Below, one piece after another: positions 46,301 to 55,041 of a stretch of DNA of 64,000 nt. The stretch is from assembly GCA_003280575.1 (NCBI GenBank), contig QCEN01000008.1, positions 1 to 64,000 of the forward strand. The letters run 5' to 3'. Position 1 is the stretch's first letter. Each line of letters starts with the position of its first letter. Under the pieces are notes generated by a model. The model was not told the DNA's origin. It searched no databases and saw only the letters and a list, made by a program, of their open reading frames with translations. The translations under genes were made by a program, and so were the position numbers. This DNA comes from Prochlorococcus sp. AG-355-P07 (GTDB lineage Bacteria > Cyanobacteriota > Cyanobacteriia > PCC-6307 > Cyanobiaceae).

Positions 46301-46900
46301 CTTCTTCCCAATTTTTAATAATTCGACATTTACAATTCTGTCTTCAATAGAGCCATGATCTTGTATTTCTAGATAAAAATCGTCTGCAAACAATTTTTTA
46401 TACCAAAGAGCTATATCCTCTGCTACATCTAATCTTCCTCTCAAGATGGCTTGAGGTATCTCACCTCCAAGACAAGCAGTAGAGACTATAAGTCCATCCT
46501 TATATTTATTTAAAAGAGATTTATCAATACAAGGTCTAGAGAAAATACCTCGGCCTCTCATACCATTTAGGTGACTTATAGTTGTTAGCTTTACGAGATT
46601 CTTATAACCAGTATGATTTTTTGCTAAAACAACCAAATGATATCTTTTTTCTTTTTTTGGTTGAGGATTATCAATAGAACCATTAATCACATACATCTCA
46701 TTACCAATAATAGGTTTTATGCCTTTCTCTCTACACTTCTTAACTAAATCAAGAACTCCATACATTACTCCATGATCAGTCAGAGCGATAGAATCCATTC
46801 CAAGATCATAAGCTCTATCAACAATTTTAGAAATTTGACTTGCCCCATCAAGCAGACTATAGTCACTATGATTATGGAGTGAAACGAAACCCATACTCAA
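43397..46900 (-). CDS. dnaE: DNA polymerase III alpha subunit
   Basis: A 1167-residue replicative polymerase. The N-terminal PHP domain ([15 protein letters not shown]), palm catalytic motif [12 protein letters not shown], the fingers region ([16 protein letters not shown]), tandem HhH ([25 protein letters not shown]) and an OB-fold ([24 protein letters not shown]) are all present. It is one continuous ORF without an intein, unlike the split DnaE with trans-splicing intein of many other cyanobacteria. Start ATG at 46900. Confidence 0.97.
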   Translation of the reverse strand: [1167 protein letters not shown]

Positions 46901-46984
46901 TTAATTTATATATATAAGATAGAGAAAATTTTTAAAAGATCTATACTTTGTGATTACAAATTAATTATTAATACAAATTTGACA

Positions 46985-48427
46985 TTAAAATCTATTTTTA
47001 ATTACTTGAGCATCAATTTCGAAAATATTTGCCGCATTCAATATTTTATTCTCCTCTAATACGTTTCCTATTAATTGAAGTCCTATAGGTAATCCTTTAG
47101 TATCAAAACCGCAAGGGATACTAATAGCTGGGAGTCCCGCTAAGTTAGCAGGTACAGTTAATAGATCAGACAAATACATAGATAGCGGATCATTTGCAAA
47201 ATCACCTTTCAAAAAAGCTGTAGTAGGGCATGTCGGAGTCAATAAAATATCTACTTTCTTAAAAGAATTATCAAAATCTTTTCTAATTAATGTTCTAACT
47301 TTTTGCGCTTTTTTATAATAGGCATCACTGTATCCCGCTGACAGAGCATAAGTTCCTATCAAAATTCTTCTTTGTACCTCATCTCCAAATCCTTCAGCTC
47401 TGCTTTTAGAAGTCATATCTAAAAGATTAGAACCTTCATTAGATCTGTAACCATATTTAACTCCATCATATCTAGCTAAATTTGCAGACGCTTCAGATGG
47501 CGCAATTACATAGTATGTAGCAATTCCGTCGTTAAATCTAGGGCATTCAACATCAATTATTTCTGCTCCTAGAGTTTTGAATCTCTCAACTCCTAAAAGA
47601 ACTGATTCTTTAACTTCTGGATTAAGGCCTGGATGTTCAAAGCATTCTCTGATGATCCCAATCTTTAAATCCTTTATGGATTTATTTAAATCACTCAAAT
47701 AATTTGGTACTGGTTCGTCAAGACATGTTGAATCCAAGGGGTCTTTGCCAGATATTGTATAAAGAATTTCAGCAGCATCTGAAACAGTATTTGTTATAGG
47801 GCCAATTTGATCAAGAGAGCTGGCAAATGCTATCAGTCCCCATCTACTTACTCTGCCATAAGTGGGTTTAAGTCCTACGACACCACAAAAGGAAGCTGGT
47901 TGTCTTATGGAACCGCCAGTATCCGAACCTATGGCTGCAGCACACAATCCTGCTGCAACTGAAGCGGCGCTACCACCTGAACTTCCACCAGGAACTCGTT
48001 TTTTGTCCCAAGGATTTGAAGTAACTCCAAATAAAGAAGTTTCTGTTGAACTACCCATTGCAAATTCATCCAAATTTGTTTTTCCTAAACAAATACCACC
48101 TGAAGACCATAATTTACTTGAGGCTGTTGATTCATAGGGTGCAATAAAGTTTTTGAGCATTTTACTTGCACAAGTGGTCGTAACACCCTTGGTACAAATA
48201 TTGTCTTTAATAGCTATGGGCATACCTGCTAAGGGAGGTAGTACTTCGTTATTTTGTATTAATTTGTCTATATTTTCTGCTTGAGCAATTGCATTTTCTT
48301 TTGTAAGACATATGTATGAATTAATTTCAGGGTCCTTGGAATCAATTTTTGAAAAAATTTCTTGCATTAATTCTTTAACAGAAGAATTTCTACTATTAAT
48401 TTTCTTTCTTAAAGAACTAAAATTCAT
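46985..48427 (-). CDS. gatA: Glutamyl-tRNA(Gln) amidotransferase subunit A
   Basis: A 480-residue amidase subunit of GatCAB, which releases ammonia from glutamine to convert Glu-tRNA(Gln) to Gln-tRNA(Gln). The Ser-cisSer-Lys triad region is intact: [12 protein letters not shown] (Lys), and [34 protein letters not shown] (serines). The C-terminal segment contains [14 protein letters not shown] and [13 protein letters not shown]. GatB and GatC are not in the window. Confidence 0.96.
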   Translation of the reverse strand: MNFSSLRKKINSRNSSVKELMQEIFSKIDSKDPEINSYICLTKENAIAQAENIDKLIQNNEVLPPLAGMPIAIKDNICTKGVTTTCASKMLKNFIAPYESTASSKLWSSGGICLGKTNLDEFAMGSSTETSLFGVTSNPWDKKRVPGGSSGGSAASVAAGLCAAAIGSDTGGSIRQPASFCGVVGLKPTYGRVSRWGLIAFASSLDQIGPITNTVSDAAEILYTISGKDPLDSTCLDEPVPNYLSDLNKSIKDLKIGIIRECFEHPGLNPEVKESVLLGVERFKTLGAEIIDVECPRFNDGIATYYVIAPSEASANLARYDGVKYGYRSNEGSNLLDMTSKSRAEGFGDEVQRRILIGTYALSAGYSDAYYKKAQKVRTLIRKDFDNSFKKVDILLTPTCPTTAFLKGDFANDPLSMYLSDLLTVPANLAGLPAISIPCGFDTKGLPIGLQLIGNVLEENKILNAANIFEIDAQVIKNRF

Positions 48428-48458
48428 TTCTTAAATTATTTGCAAGTTTTGATAATTA

Positions 48459-48674
48459 TTAAACAGTTAGTGGTTCTTCTTTTTTGCAACGAACTAAACT
48501 ATATTTAATATTTGTAGAACCTTCATCAGAAAGATCTTTAATAAAAGAAATTATATTCTCTTCTAAATTACGTTTAGTAAGAAATGGACCATACCAATAT
48601 GTGGCGTTTGGATTTGCCGTTTCAATTTTAGCCCACCAAGCTAATCCGAGTTTGTTTCCAAAATTTCTAATCAA
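48459..48674 (-). CDS. DUF1816 domain protein
   Basis: A 71-residue protein with the cyanobacterial DUF1816 pattern: LAWWAKIETANPNATYWYGPFLTKRNLEENIISFIKDLSDEG. Related proteins resemble CpcD-like linker domains in some phycobilisome-containing cyanobacteria, but no phycobilisome role is expected here and the function is unknown. The start codon is TTG at 48674; no ATG is available in frame upstream. It lies 31 bp upstream of gatA on the same strand. Confidence 0.82.
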   Translation of the reverse strand: MIRNFGNKLGLAWWAKIETANPNATYWYGPFLTKRNLEENIISFIKDLSDEGSTNIKYSLVRCKKEEPLTV

Positions 48675-48819
48675 TTTAATTGGTCGAGTAGATCTTCTAT
48701 TATGGTTAAATTCTATACAATTTAGTATTAAAAATTCAAGAAATATTCAATTATTATAAAAATATATTGAAATAACAATATTAAAGGAACCTTAAATAAA
48801 GTTTTCTGAAATAATAAAC

Positions 48820-49830
48820 TTAATTATTAGTCAAATGAAATAGTGAGATAGCAGCGGCAACAGATGCATTTAAACTTGACGTTTTACCTTTAAGAGGAAT
48901 CCTTGTAAGTAAATCGCATTTTTTTTGAGTTAGCAAAGATATGCCTTTATCTTCAGCCCCTACTATTACAACTAAGGGTGTTTTTTCATGAAACTTTGAT
49001 ATCGATAATTGACCATCTCCAGATAACCCCATAACAAGAAAACCATTATTCTTAAGCTGTTCTAGTGCCCTATTTAAATTCACAACTCTACTAACTGGCA
49101 AATGTTCCAATGCGCCAGCTGCAACCTTGGCAACTGTTCCAGTTAGCCCAGCAGATCTTCTTTGAGGAATAATAATCCCCTTACAGTCAAATGCCTCTGC
49201 TGATCTTATAATTGCACCAACATTATGTGGATCAGTTATTCCATCTAAAGCAAGAATAATGGGATATGCAGAGTTTTTTTTAGAAATATCAATTAATTTT
49301 TCTAGAGGTATTGTTTTGGAGCTTGATAGTTGCAACACAACACCTTGATGTGAAGCACCAAATGTCAATTGGGAAAGCCTAGCCCAAGGAACTTCTTCAA
49401 CGAGGACGCCATTAGACTTAAGGTTCTTTAGTAGGATATAGAATTTTTCAGAAGAAAAAATTTCAGATGTACACCAAATCCTATTTATAGATCTTTCATT
49501 AATAAGGGCCTCAAAAACTGAATGTTTTCCCCATATCCAATCATCAAAATTTTTTTTATTTGAATGTTCTTTATTGATACCTTGACCTTTATTTAGAGCT
49601 TCTAAATTAGATTTGTATGTTGAATTACGTGTTTTTAAATTCGAAAAATTATTTTTATTTTTATTTTCTGTATTTAATTTGTAAGCATCTTTGTTCTTAG
49701 GAGATTTATGTGAAAATCTATTATTTGTTTTCGAAGAGTTTGTATTTTTAGAGTAGATTTTAGAATCTAGACTTTTATTGTATTTATTACTATTTTTTTC
49801 AGGGTGATTATTTTTAGAAGTGTTTTTCAT
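48820..49830 (-). CDS. rlmB: 23S rRNA 2'-O-ribose methyltransferase, TrmH/RlmB family
   Basis: A SPOUT methyltransferase of about 336 residues. A substrate-binding domain (WGKHSVFEALINERSINRIW) is followed by the SpoU domain with LDGITDPHNVGAIIRSAEAF, GIIIPQRRSAGLTGTVAKVAAGALEHLPV and VIVGAEDKGIS...IPLKGKTSSLNASVAAAI. RlmB modifies G2251 in the 23S P loop. The first roughly 95 residues are a disordered, Asn/Lys/Ser-rich extension not found in the bacterial core enzyme. I use ATG 49830; a TTG at 49839 would overlap mrnC by 4 bp. Confidence 0.92.
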   Translation of the reverse strand: MKNTSKNNHPEKNSNKYNKSLDSKIYSKNTNSSKTNNRFSHKSPKNKDAYKLNTENKNKNNFSNLKTRNSTYKSNLEALNKGQGINKEHSNKKNFDDWIWGKHSVFEALINERSINRIWCTSEIFSSEKFYILLKNLKSNGVLVEEVPWARLSQLTFGASHQGVVLQLSSSKTIPLEKLIDISKKNSAYPIILALDGITDPHNVGAIIRSAEAFDCKGIIIPQRRSAGLTGTVAKVAAGALEHLPVSRVVNLNRALEQLKNNGFLVMGLSGDGQLSISKFHEKTPLVVIVGAEDKGISLLTQKKCDLLTRIPLKGKTSSLNASVAAAISLFHLTNN

Positions 49831-49835
49831 AAAAA

Positions 49836-50234
49836 TCAATTCATTTTAATTTCAAGATATTCAAAAAGTTTTGATAGTCTTTGAGGATCCTTCAGAAATA
49901 GCCAACCAATTAGTGTTTCAAAACCAGTTGCTCTTGAATATATTGTGGGATCTGAAGACTTTGGAAATCTCTTTGTTTTGTTTCTAGCACGTCTAATTAA
50001 ATCTATTTCATTTTGATTCAATAAATGTTCAATTTGACTCAAAGATTTTGATTGAGATTTGGCTTTTACTTCGTTTACTACTGATAAATGAAGTTCTTTT
50101 GATTTTAATGGGAAATGAACATGTCGAAGTCTTTGATGGAGTTCCCATACAGAATCTCCAAGCCAGGCTAGCTGAATAACTCCTATTTCTTCAGGAGAAC
50201 CATATGGAACCAAATTTTGAATCCAATAATTCAA
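49836..50234 (-). CDS. mrnC: Mini-ribonuclease 3
   Basis: A 132-residue RNase III catalytic domain without the dsRNA-binding domain. The signature IGVIQLAWLGDSVWELHQRLR carries the acidic catalytic residues, and the second block FETLIGWLFL is recognisable. In bacteria, MrnC matures 23S rRNA ends, which suits its neighbour rlmB. Its ATG overlaps the stop of the STAS gene by 4 bp, so the STAS-mrnC-rlmB genes should be translationally coupled. Confidence 0.93.
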   Translation of the reverse strand: MNYWIQNLVPYGSPEEIGVIQLAWLGDSVWELHQRLRHVHFPLKSKELHLSVVNEVKAKSQSKSLSQIEHLLNQNEIDLIRRARNKTKRFPKSSDPTIYSRATGFETLIGWLFLKDPQRLSKLFEYLEIKMN

Positions 50235-50545
50235 TTTTTCAAATAAGTTAAAGCATCTGCAAGACTTGACTTTAAATTAAGAAAATCCCCTAATCGTACA
50301 AGTTTAATAGTTTGAGCAACTCTCGAATTCCCAACAACTGAAAATCCTAACTTTAACTTTTTACATTCTTTAGCAGTCTGAACAAGGGCTCCCAGACCAG
50401 AAGAATCTACAAAATCAATTTTTGTAAGATCGATAACGAACGGAAGCTCATTCCCTAAATTATTAATAACAAAAGTCTTAAATTGTTTTTCTGAGAAGGC
50501 ATCAAGTTGCCCTTTGAAAGTGAAAACAATAATATTTGTTTTCAC
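50231..50545 (-). CDS. STAS-domain anti-sigma factor antagonist
   Basis: A 104-residue STAS protein of the SpoIIAA/RsbV kind. The conserved phosphorylatable serine is in VDSSGLGALVQ (Ser48 or Ser49). It would act in a partner-switching pathway, being phosphorylated by an RsbW-like kinase such as the one at 25818-26252, though the pairing is inference. The GTG start lies inside a perfect 26-bp inverted repeat. The gene overlaps mrnC by 4 bp. Confidence 0.9.
   Translation of the reverse strand: MKTNIIVFTFKGQLDAFSEKQFKTFVINNLGNELPFVIDLTKIDFVDSSGLGALVQTAKECKKLKLGFSVVGNSRVAQTIKLVRLGDFLNLKSSLADALTYLKN
50520..50545 (-). repeat. Perfect inverted repeat covering the STAS start codon
   Basis: Arms GTGAAAACAA (50520-50529) and TTGTTTTCAC (50536-50545) are exact reverse complements with a six-base centre TAATAT. 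In the minus-strand mRNA the first base of the repeat is the first base of the GTG start codon, so codons 1-9 could fold as a 10-bp stem that traps the initiation codon. It may instead be a DNA operator for a dimeric regulator. Confidence 0.6.
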
Positions 50546-50656
50546 TTCAAGGTTTCCTCTTAAAGAAACAGTTAGCTTCTGGAAATCTTCTATGATCTAG
50601 TTCCTCCAAAAATTAATGTATCAAATGTAATTATCAAATCAAAATAAAACGATATG

Positions 50657-51796
50657 TCAACATTTTTCTAACATTTGAGAAACAAATTTTTTAAATAAAT
50701 AATCTGAATCATGTGGACCAGGTCCAGCCTCAGGATGATATTGCACGCTAAATATTGGTTTGTTTATAACTTCCAATCCTGCAACAGTACTATCATTAAG
50801 GTTGTAATGAGTTATTTTAACTAAATCTTTTGGAAGAGAATTAGGGTCAATAGCAAATCCATGGTTCTGACTAGTTATCTCAATCAAATTATTCTTTCCG
50901 CAAGGATGATTTAAACCGCGATGTCCAAAAGGCAGTTTATAAGTTGAAGCTCCTAAAGCTATTCCAAATATTTGGTGGCCAAGGCAAATTCCAAACATAG
51001 GTATTTCTCCGTGTTCCATAAGAGATTTAGCTAAATTTATACCTTCAGAAACTGAGGAGGGATCGCCTGGACCATTTGAGAAGAATACACCATCGGGCTT
51101 ATTTTCTAAGACATCATTTAAAGATGATCGGGAAGGTAAAACTAGAATTTCGCACCCATGGGAGACTAATCTATTTAAGATCGATTTTTTTATTCCAAAA
51201 TCAATTGCTACAATCTTTAATTTTTTAGAATTTTTAGAATAAATCGTTCTACGGTCAAAATCTGTTTCTGTAGGCTTTTGCCATAAATATTTTTGTTTTG
51301 TTGAAACTATTTTTGATAAATTCAACCCTTCCATCTTTGGCGATTGTGAAATAATCTCTAAACAATTTTCTACAGATTTAGCTTCAGAAGTGAGAACTCC
51401 GTTCATAGAGCCACTAGATCTTAATATTTTAACAAGAGCTCTTGTATCAATTCCATGAAGACCAATAACATTTTTTTCTAATAACCATTGATTAAAATTT
51501 TTTGAAGATCTCCAATTACTATTATTAGACGAATAATTTCTAACGATAATCCCTTTAACAGTTTCAAAAGATTCTGAATCTTCTATGTTAATACCAGTAT
51601 TTCCAATTTCTGGATAAGTGAATGTTAATATTTGTCCGTAGTAACTTGGATCTGTAATAACTTCCTGATATCCGGTCATTCCAGTATTAAAAACTATTTC
51701 ACCTACAGTGGTACCTGAAGCCCCAAAAGAAAATCCAGGAAATGTAATTCCATTACTTAAAACTAATTTTGCATTTTTCTTGTAGGGATTAATCAT
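50657..51796 (-). CDS. carA: Carbamoyl-phosphate synthase small subunit
   Basis: A 379-residue glutamine amidotransferase subunit. The N-terminal CPSase small-chain domain ([28 protein letters not shown]-type block, beginning [16 protein letters not shown]) is followed by a class I GATase domain with the nucleophile in [11 protein letters not shown], and His and Glu in [13 protein letters not shown]. It supplies ammonia to CarB for carbamoyl phosphate used in arginine and pyrimidine synthesis. It is 5 bp downstream of trpD on the same strand. Confidence 0.96.
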   Translation of the reverse strand: [379 protein letters not shown]

Positions 51797-51801
51797 GAAT
51801 T

Positions 51802-52845
51802 TTAAATTAATTCATCTGAGGATAAATAAGTTTTTAAGAGTAAAAATTTTTCCCATGGATTTCCTTGATTTATTGAAAATAAAGCTTTATTAAAGCCTTC
51901 ATGCAAATTATCCTCTATTCCAGCTGCCCAGAGGACTAAAGCAGCATTCAATGCCACAACATATTTATGAGCATTTTGTCCAGAACCATTTAAGACAGAC
52001 TTTAATATTTCTTCGTTAGAGTCAATATCTGAAACTACAAGCTTTTCATTTGATATTTTTTCATAACTAAACTCTGAAATATTTATTTTCGAAAATCTTA
52101 ATTTACCATTTTCAACAAATACTAATTTATTATCTCCTTGAAGAGATGCCTCATCAAGGCCGCCAGATCCATAAACTACTATTGCTCTATCCATACCCAT
52201 TTTTAAAAGCGCGCTTCCCATAGGCTCTAAAAGATCCTCCGTTGCCACACCTAACACTTGCGCGTTAGGTCTTAAGGGATTTACCAATGGACCAAGTTGA
52301 TTAAATACAGTCCTTATTCCAAGAGCCTTTCTTAATGGAGCAAGTTTTATTAAAGATCTATGCCAAACGGGTGCAAACAAAAAAGTTACTCCTATTTCAT
52401 TGACGGCAGAGATTACTTTTTCTAATGAACAATTTAAATTTAAACCAAGATTTAACAAAACATCCGCAGAACCCACTTTCCCACTAGCGCTTTTATTTCC
52501 GTGTTTAGCGATATTTACACCACAAGATGCAGCGACAAATGCTACTGCAGTAGAAATATTAAATGTATTAGCGCCATCTCCTCCAGTTCCACAAGTATCT
52601 ACCATGTGCAAATTTGGTCTTTCTACTGGCAATTCGCATACATTTAAGAGTTCCTCCGCCATAGAAGACAATTCAACTCCAGTACAGCCTTTTGCTCTCA
52701 AAGCGCTCAAAAAAGCTCCTGTTTGAACATCAGATATTTCATCGTTAAGCCATCTTTTCATTAATAATCTTGAAGTTAAGTCATCAAGGTTTCTACCATC
52801 TAACAAACTATTTAAGATTTCAACGTTAGATAAAATTGAAGTCAT
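51802..52845 (-). CDS. trpD: Anthranilate phosphoribosyltransferase
   Basis: A 347-residue enzyme that transfers phosphoribosyl from PRPP to anthranilate in tryptophan synthesis. Family motifs: [82 protein letters not shown], and the glycine-rich [10 protein letters not shown]. It precedes carA closely, so amino-acid and nucleotide synthesis genes share a transcript here. Confidence 0.96.
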   Translation of the reverse strand: MTSILSNVEILNSLLDGRNLDDLTSRLLMKRWLNDEISDVQTGAFLSALRAKGCTGVELSSMAEELLNVCELPVERPNLHMVDTCGTGGDGANTFNISTAVAFVAASCGVNIAKHGNKSASGKVGSADVLLNLGLNLNCSLEKVISAVNEIGVTFLFAPVWHRSLIKLAPLRKALGIRTVFNQLGPLVNPLRPNAQVLGVATEDLLEPMGSALLKMGMDRAIVVYGSGGLDEASLQGDNKLVFVENGKLRFSKINISEFSYEKISNEKLVVSDIDSNEEILKSVLNGSGQNAHKYVVALNAALVLWAAGIEDNLHEGFNKALFSINQGNPWEKFLLLKTYLSSDELI

Positions 52846-52880
52846 TTATTTATTAATTAAAGGAATTTTTGTAGAGAAAT

Positions 52881-53177
52881 TTAATTTGAAGTATCAAAAC
52901 CTGAACCAACTAAATCTTTATTTCTGTTAGGGGGTCTGAAGCTTTTTGACCAAATATTTTTTGTTTTTGAAAAAAGTTCATTTTTAGTAATTTTCCAAAA
53001 TTTTAATATCTTTTCAATATCGTTTTTAATTTCAGTTTCACCGGGGAAATTAGTATAACGATTTAATAACCTGGCTAAATTAATAAAGTCTAGATCATCT
53101 GGTTTTTCTTTTGTAATCAGAGAATCTATAATAATCTTGTCTGTTGTACGTAAAGGATGAGTTTGTTCGTTACTCAT
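52881..53177 (-). CDS. DUF3288 protein
   Basis: A 98-residue soluble protein matching the DUF3288 family: HPLRTTDKIIIDSLITKEKPDDLDFINLARLLNRYTNFPGETEIKNDIEKILKFWKITKNELFSKTKNIW. Members are small helical proteins of cyanobacteria with no assigned function. I choose the ATG at 53177 (MSNEQTHP), where the homology begins; an in-frame ATG at 53195 would add six residues. It lies 35 bp upstream of trpD, same strand. Confidence 0.83.
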   Translation of the reverse strand: MSNEQTHPLRTTDKIIIDSLITKEKPDDLDFINLARLLNRYTNFPGETEIKNDIEKILKFWKITKNELFSKTKNIWSKSFRPPNRNKDLVGSGFDTSN

Positions 53178-53257
53178 AAATAAATAATGAATCATTTATA
53201 AAACTAGCTCACATATTTAAAAATGAAACATTATCTTAATCATATCGGCAAAAATAA

Positions 53258-55003
53258 ATGAAAAAATTAAAGCTTAAAGTTATATACAAATACCTTAGGC
53301 CATACAAAAAGGAATTTCTATACGGTGCACTGGCTCTTTTGATAGTTAATATTTTAAGCGTCGTAATACCTTTAGAAGTAAAAAATATAATTGACCAATT
53401 GCAAAATGGCTTCTCTTCTGATTTTGTGATTTCAAAATCATTGTGGCTAATCTTATTAGCTACCTCGATGGGTTTAATTAGACTGTTTTCTAGACAGATT
53501 GTCTTTGGAATAGGTCGTAAGGTTGAGGTAAATCTACGACAGAAACTTTTCGATCATTTACTTATTCAGGATCCAGAATGGATTCAAAAAAAAGGTAGTG
53601 GAGACATAATTAGTAGAGCTACGAGCGATGTTGAAAATATAAGAAGGCTTCTAGGTTTTACTGTTTTAAGTTTATGCAACATTGTCTTAGCTTATTCACT
53701 GACCATACCTTATATGTTTTCGATTAACAAAACATTAACAATATCCGCTTTAATGATTTTTCCATTAATCCTTGGAATCGTAAGTTTATTCGGCAGTAAA
53801 ATGGTTAACCAAAGAAAAGCTCAACAAGAATCATTATCAAAACTAAGTGATCTTATACAAGAGGATCTCTCAGGAATAAGCGCTATCAAAATTTACGCAC
53901 AAGAAAGTGCTGAGAAGAAAGAATTTAATATTTATAACAATGCTTATCGTAATTCTGCGATAAAACTTGCAAGGACAACAAGTACTCTTTTCCCATTGCT
54001 GCAAGGTATTTCCTCAATTTCATTATTAATATTATTAGGATTAGGAACTTTTCAACTAGAGAGTGGATTTATTTCAATAGGTGGTCTAGTAGCTTTAATT
54101 CTTTATGTTGAGAGGCTTGTTTTCCCAACAGCACTATTGGGATTTACATTGAACACTTTTCAACTCGGTCAAGTAAGTCTAGATCGTGTAGAAGAAATCT
54201 TTCAGAACTACCCAAGTATTGTAGATGGGAAAAACACGAGACTTTTAAAGAAAAAATTAAAAGGTTTATTAGAAGCGAAAAATTTAACTATAAGATATCC
54301 AGGATCAAAATTTAATTCATTAAATGGTCTTAGTTTTAAAATTTTTCCCGGAGAACTAATCGCAATAGTTGGGCCTGTAGGTTGTGGTAAAACAACATTG
54401 GCAAAGTCTCTTGGAAGAACAATTTTAATTCCTGATGGTCAACTATTTTTAGATGATATTGATGTAAAAACTATTAAATTAGAAGAGCTTAGAAAAAATA
54501 TTGCAATCGTACCGCAAGAAGCCTTCTTATTTACTTCTACAATCTTAGAAAACCTACGTTTTGGAAAACCCAAAGCTTCTAAGCAATTAGTCAAAGAGAG
54601 TGCTTCTAAAGCTGGGATGATTGAGGATATTAATAATTTCCCTAAGAAGTTTAAAACAATTGTTGGTGAACGAGGTATTACACTAAGTGGTGGTCAAAGG
54701 CAAAGGACAGCACTTGGAAGAGCTCTACTAGTAAACTCTCCAATTGTTGTTCTTGATGATGCTTTAGCAAGCGTTGATAATAAAACCGCTGCAAGAATAA
54801 TAGATGAAATGAGAGAAAGAAGTAATAAAACAATTTTAATGATTAGCCACCAACTATCAGTAGCTGCCACATGTGACCGGGTTTTAGTAATGGATAAAGG
54901 AGAAATAGTACAGGAGGGTAATCATAAGGATTTAATAAGAGAAGAAGGGTTGTATAAAAAACTTTGGGAAAGGGAAATAGCCACTAATATTGTTAAAGGC
55001 TAA
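53258..55003 (+). CDS. ABC exporter, fused permease-ATPase (MsbA-like)
   Basis: A 581-residue half-transporter. The N-terminal six-helix domain (about residues 15-305) contains the type I exporter motif DIISRATSDVENIRRLLGF. The ATPase carries Walker A GPVGCGKTTL near 378, the Q-loop IVPQEAFLF, signature LSGGQRQR, Walker B PIVVLDDALASVD and the H-loop MISHQLS. It would work as a homodimer exporting lipids or hydrophobic compounds; the substrate is unknown. Confidence 0.92.
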   Translation: MKKLKLKVIYKYLRPYKKEFLYGALALLIVNILSVVIPLEVKNIIDQLQNGFSSDFVISKSLWLILLATSMGLIRLFSRQIVFGIGRKVEVNLRQKLFDHLLIQDPEWIQKKGSGDIISRATSDVENIRRLLGFTVLSLCNIVLAYSLTIPYMFSINKTLTISALMIFPLILGIVSLFGSKMVNQRKAQQESLSKLSDLIQEDLSGISAIKIYAQESAEKKEFNIYNNAYRNSAIKLARTTSTLFPLLQGISSISLLILLGLGTFQLESGFISIGGLVALILYVERLVFPTALLGFTLNTFQLGQVSLDRVEEIFQNYPSIVDGKNTRLLKKKLKGLLEAKNLTIRYPGSKFNSLNGLSFKIFPGELIAIVGPVGCGKTTLAKSLGRTILIPDGQLFLDDIDVKTIKLEELRKNIAIVPQEAFLFTSTILENLRFGKPKASKQLVKESASKAGMIEDINNFPKKFKTIVGERGITLSGGQRQRTALGRALLVNSPIVVLDDALASVDNKTAARIIDEMRERSNKTILMISHQLSVAATCDRVLVMDKGEIVQEGNHKDLIREEGLYKKLWEREIATNIVKG

Positions 55004-55041
55004 AAGTAGGATTTTTAACTTATGATATAAACATTTAAGTT

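Noticed and set aside
47862-48137. 91-codon ORF opposite gatA
   Set aside because: Its Pro/Ala-rich composition is the complement of the Gly/Ser-rich amidase signature; no independent evidence.
52400-52726. 108-codon ORF opposite trpD
   Set aside because: Antisense to the conserved PRPP-binding region of TrpD.
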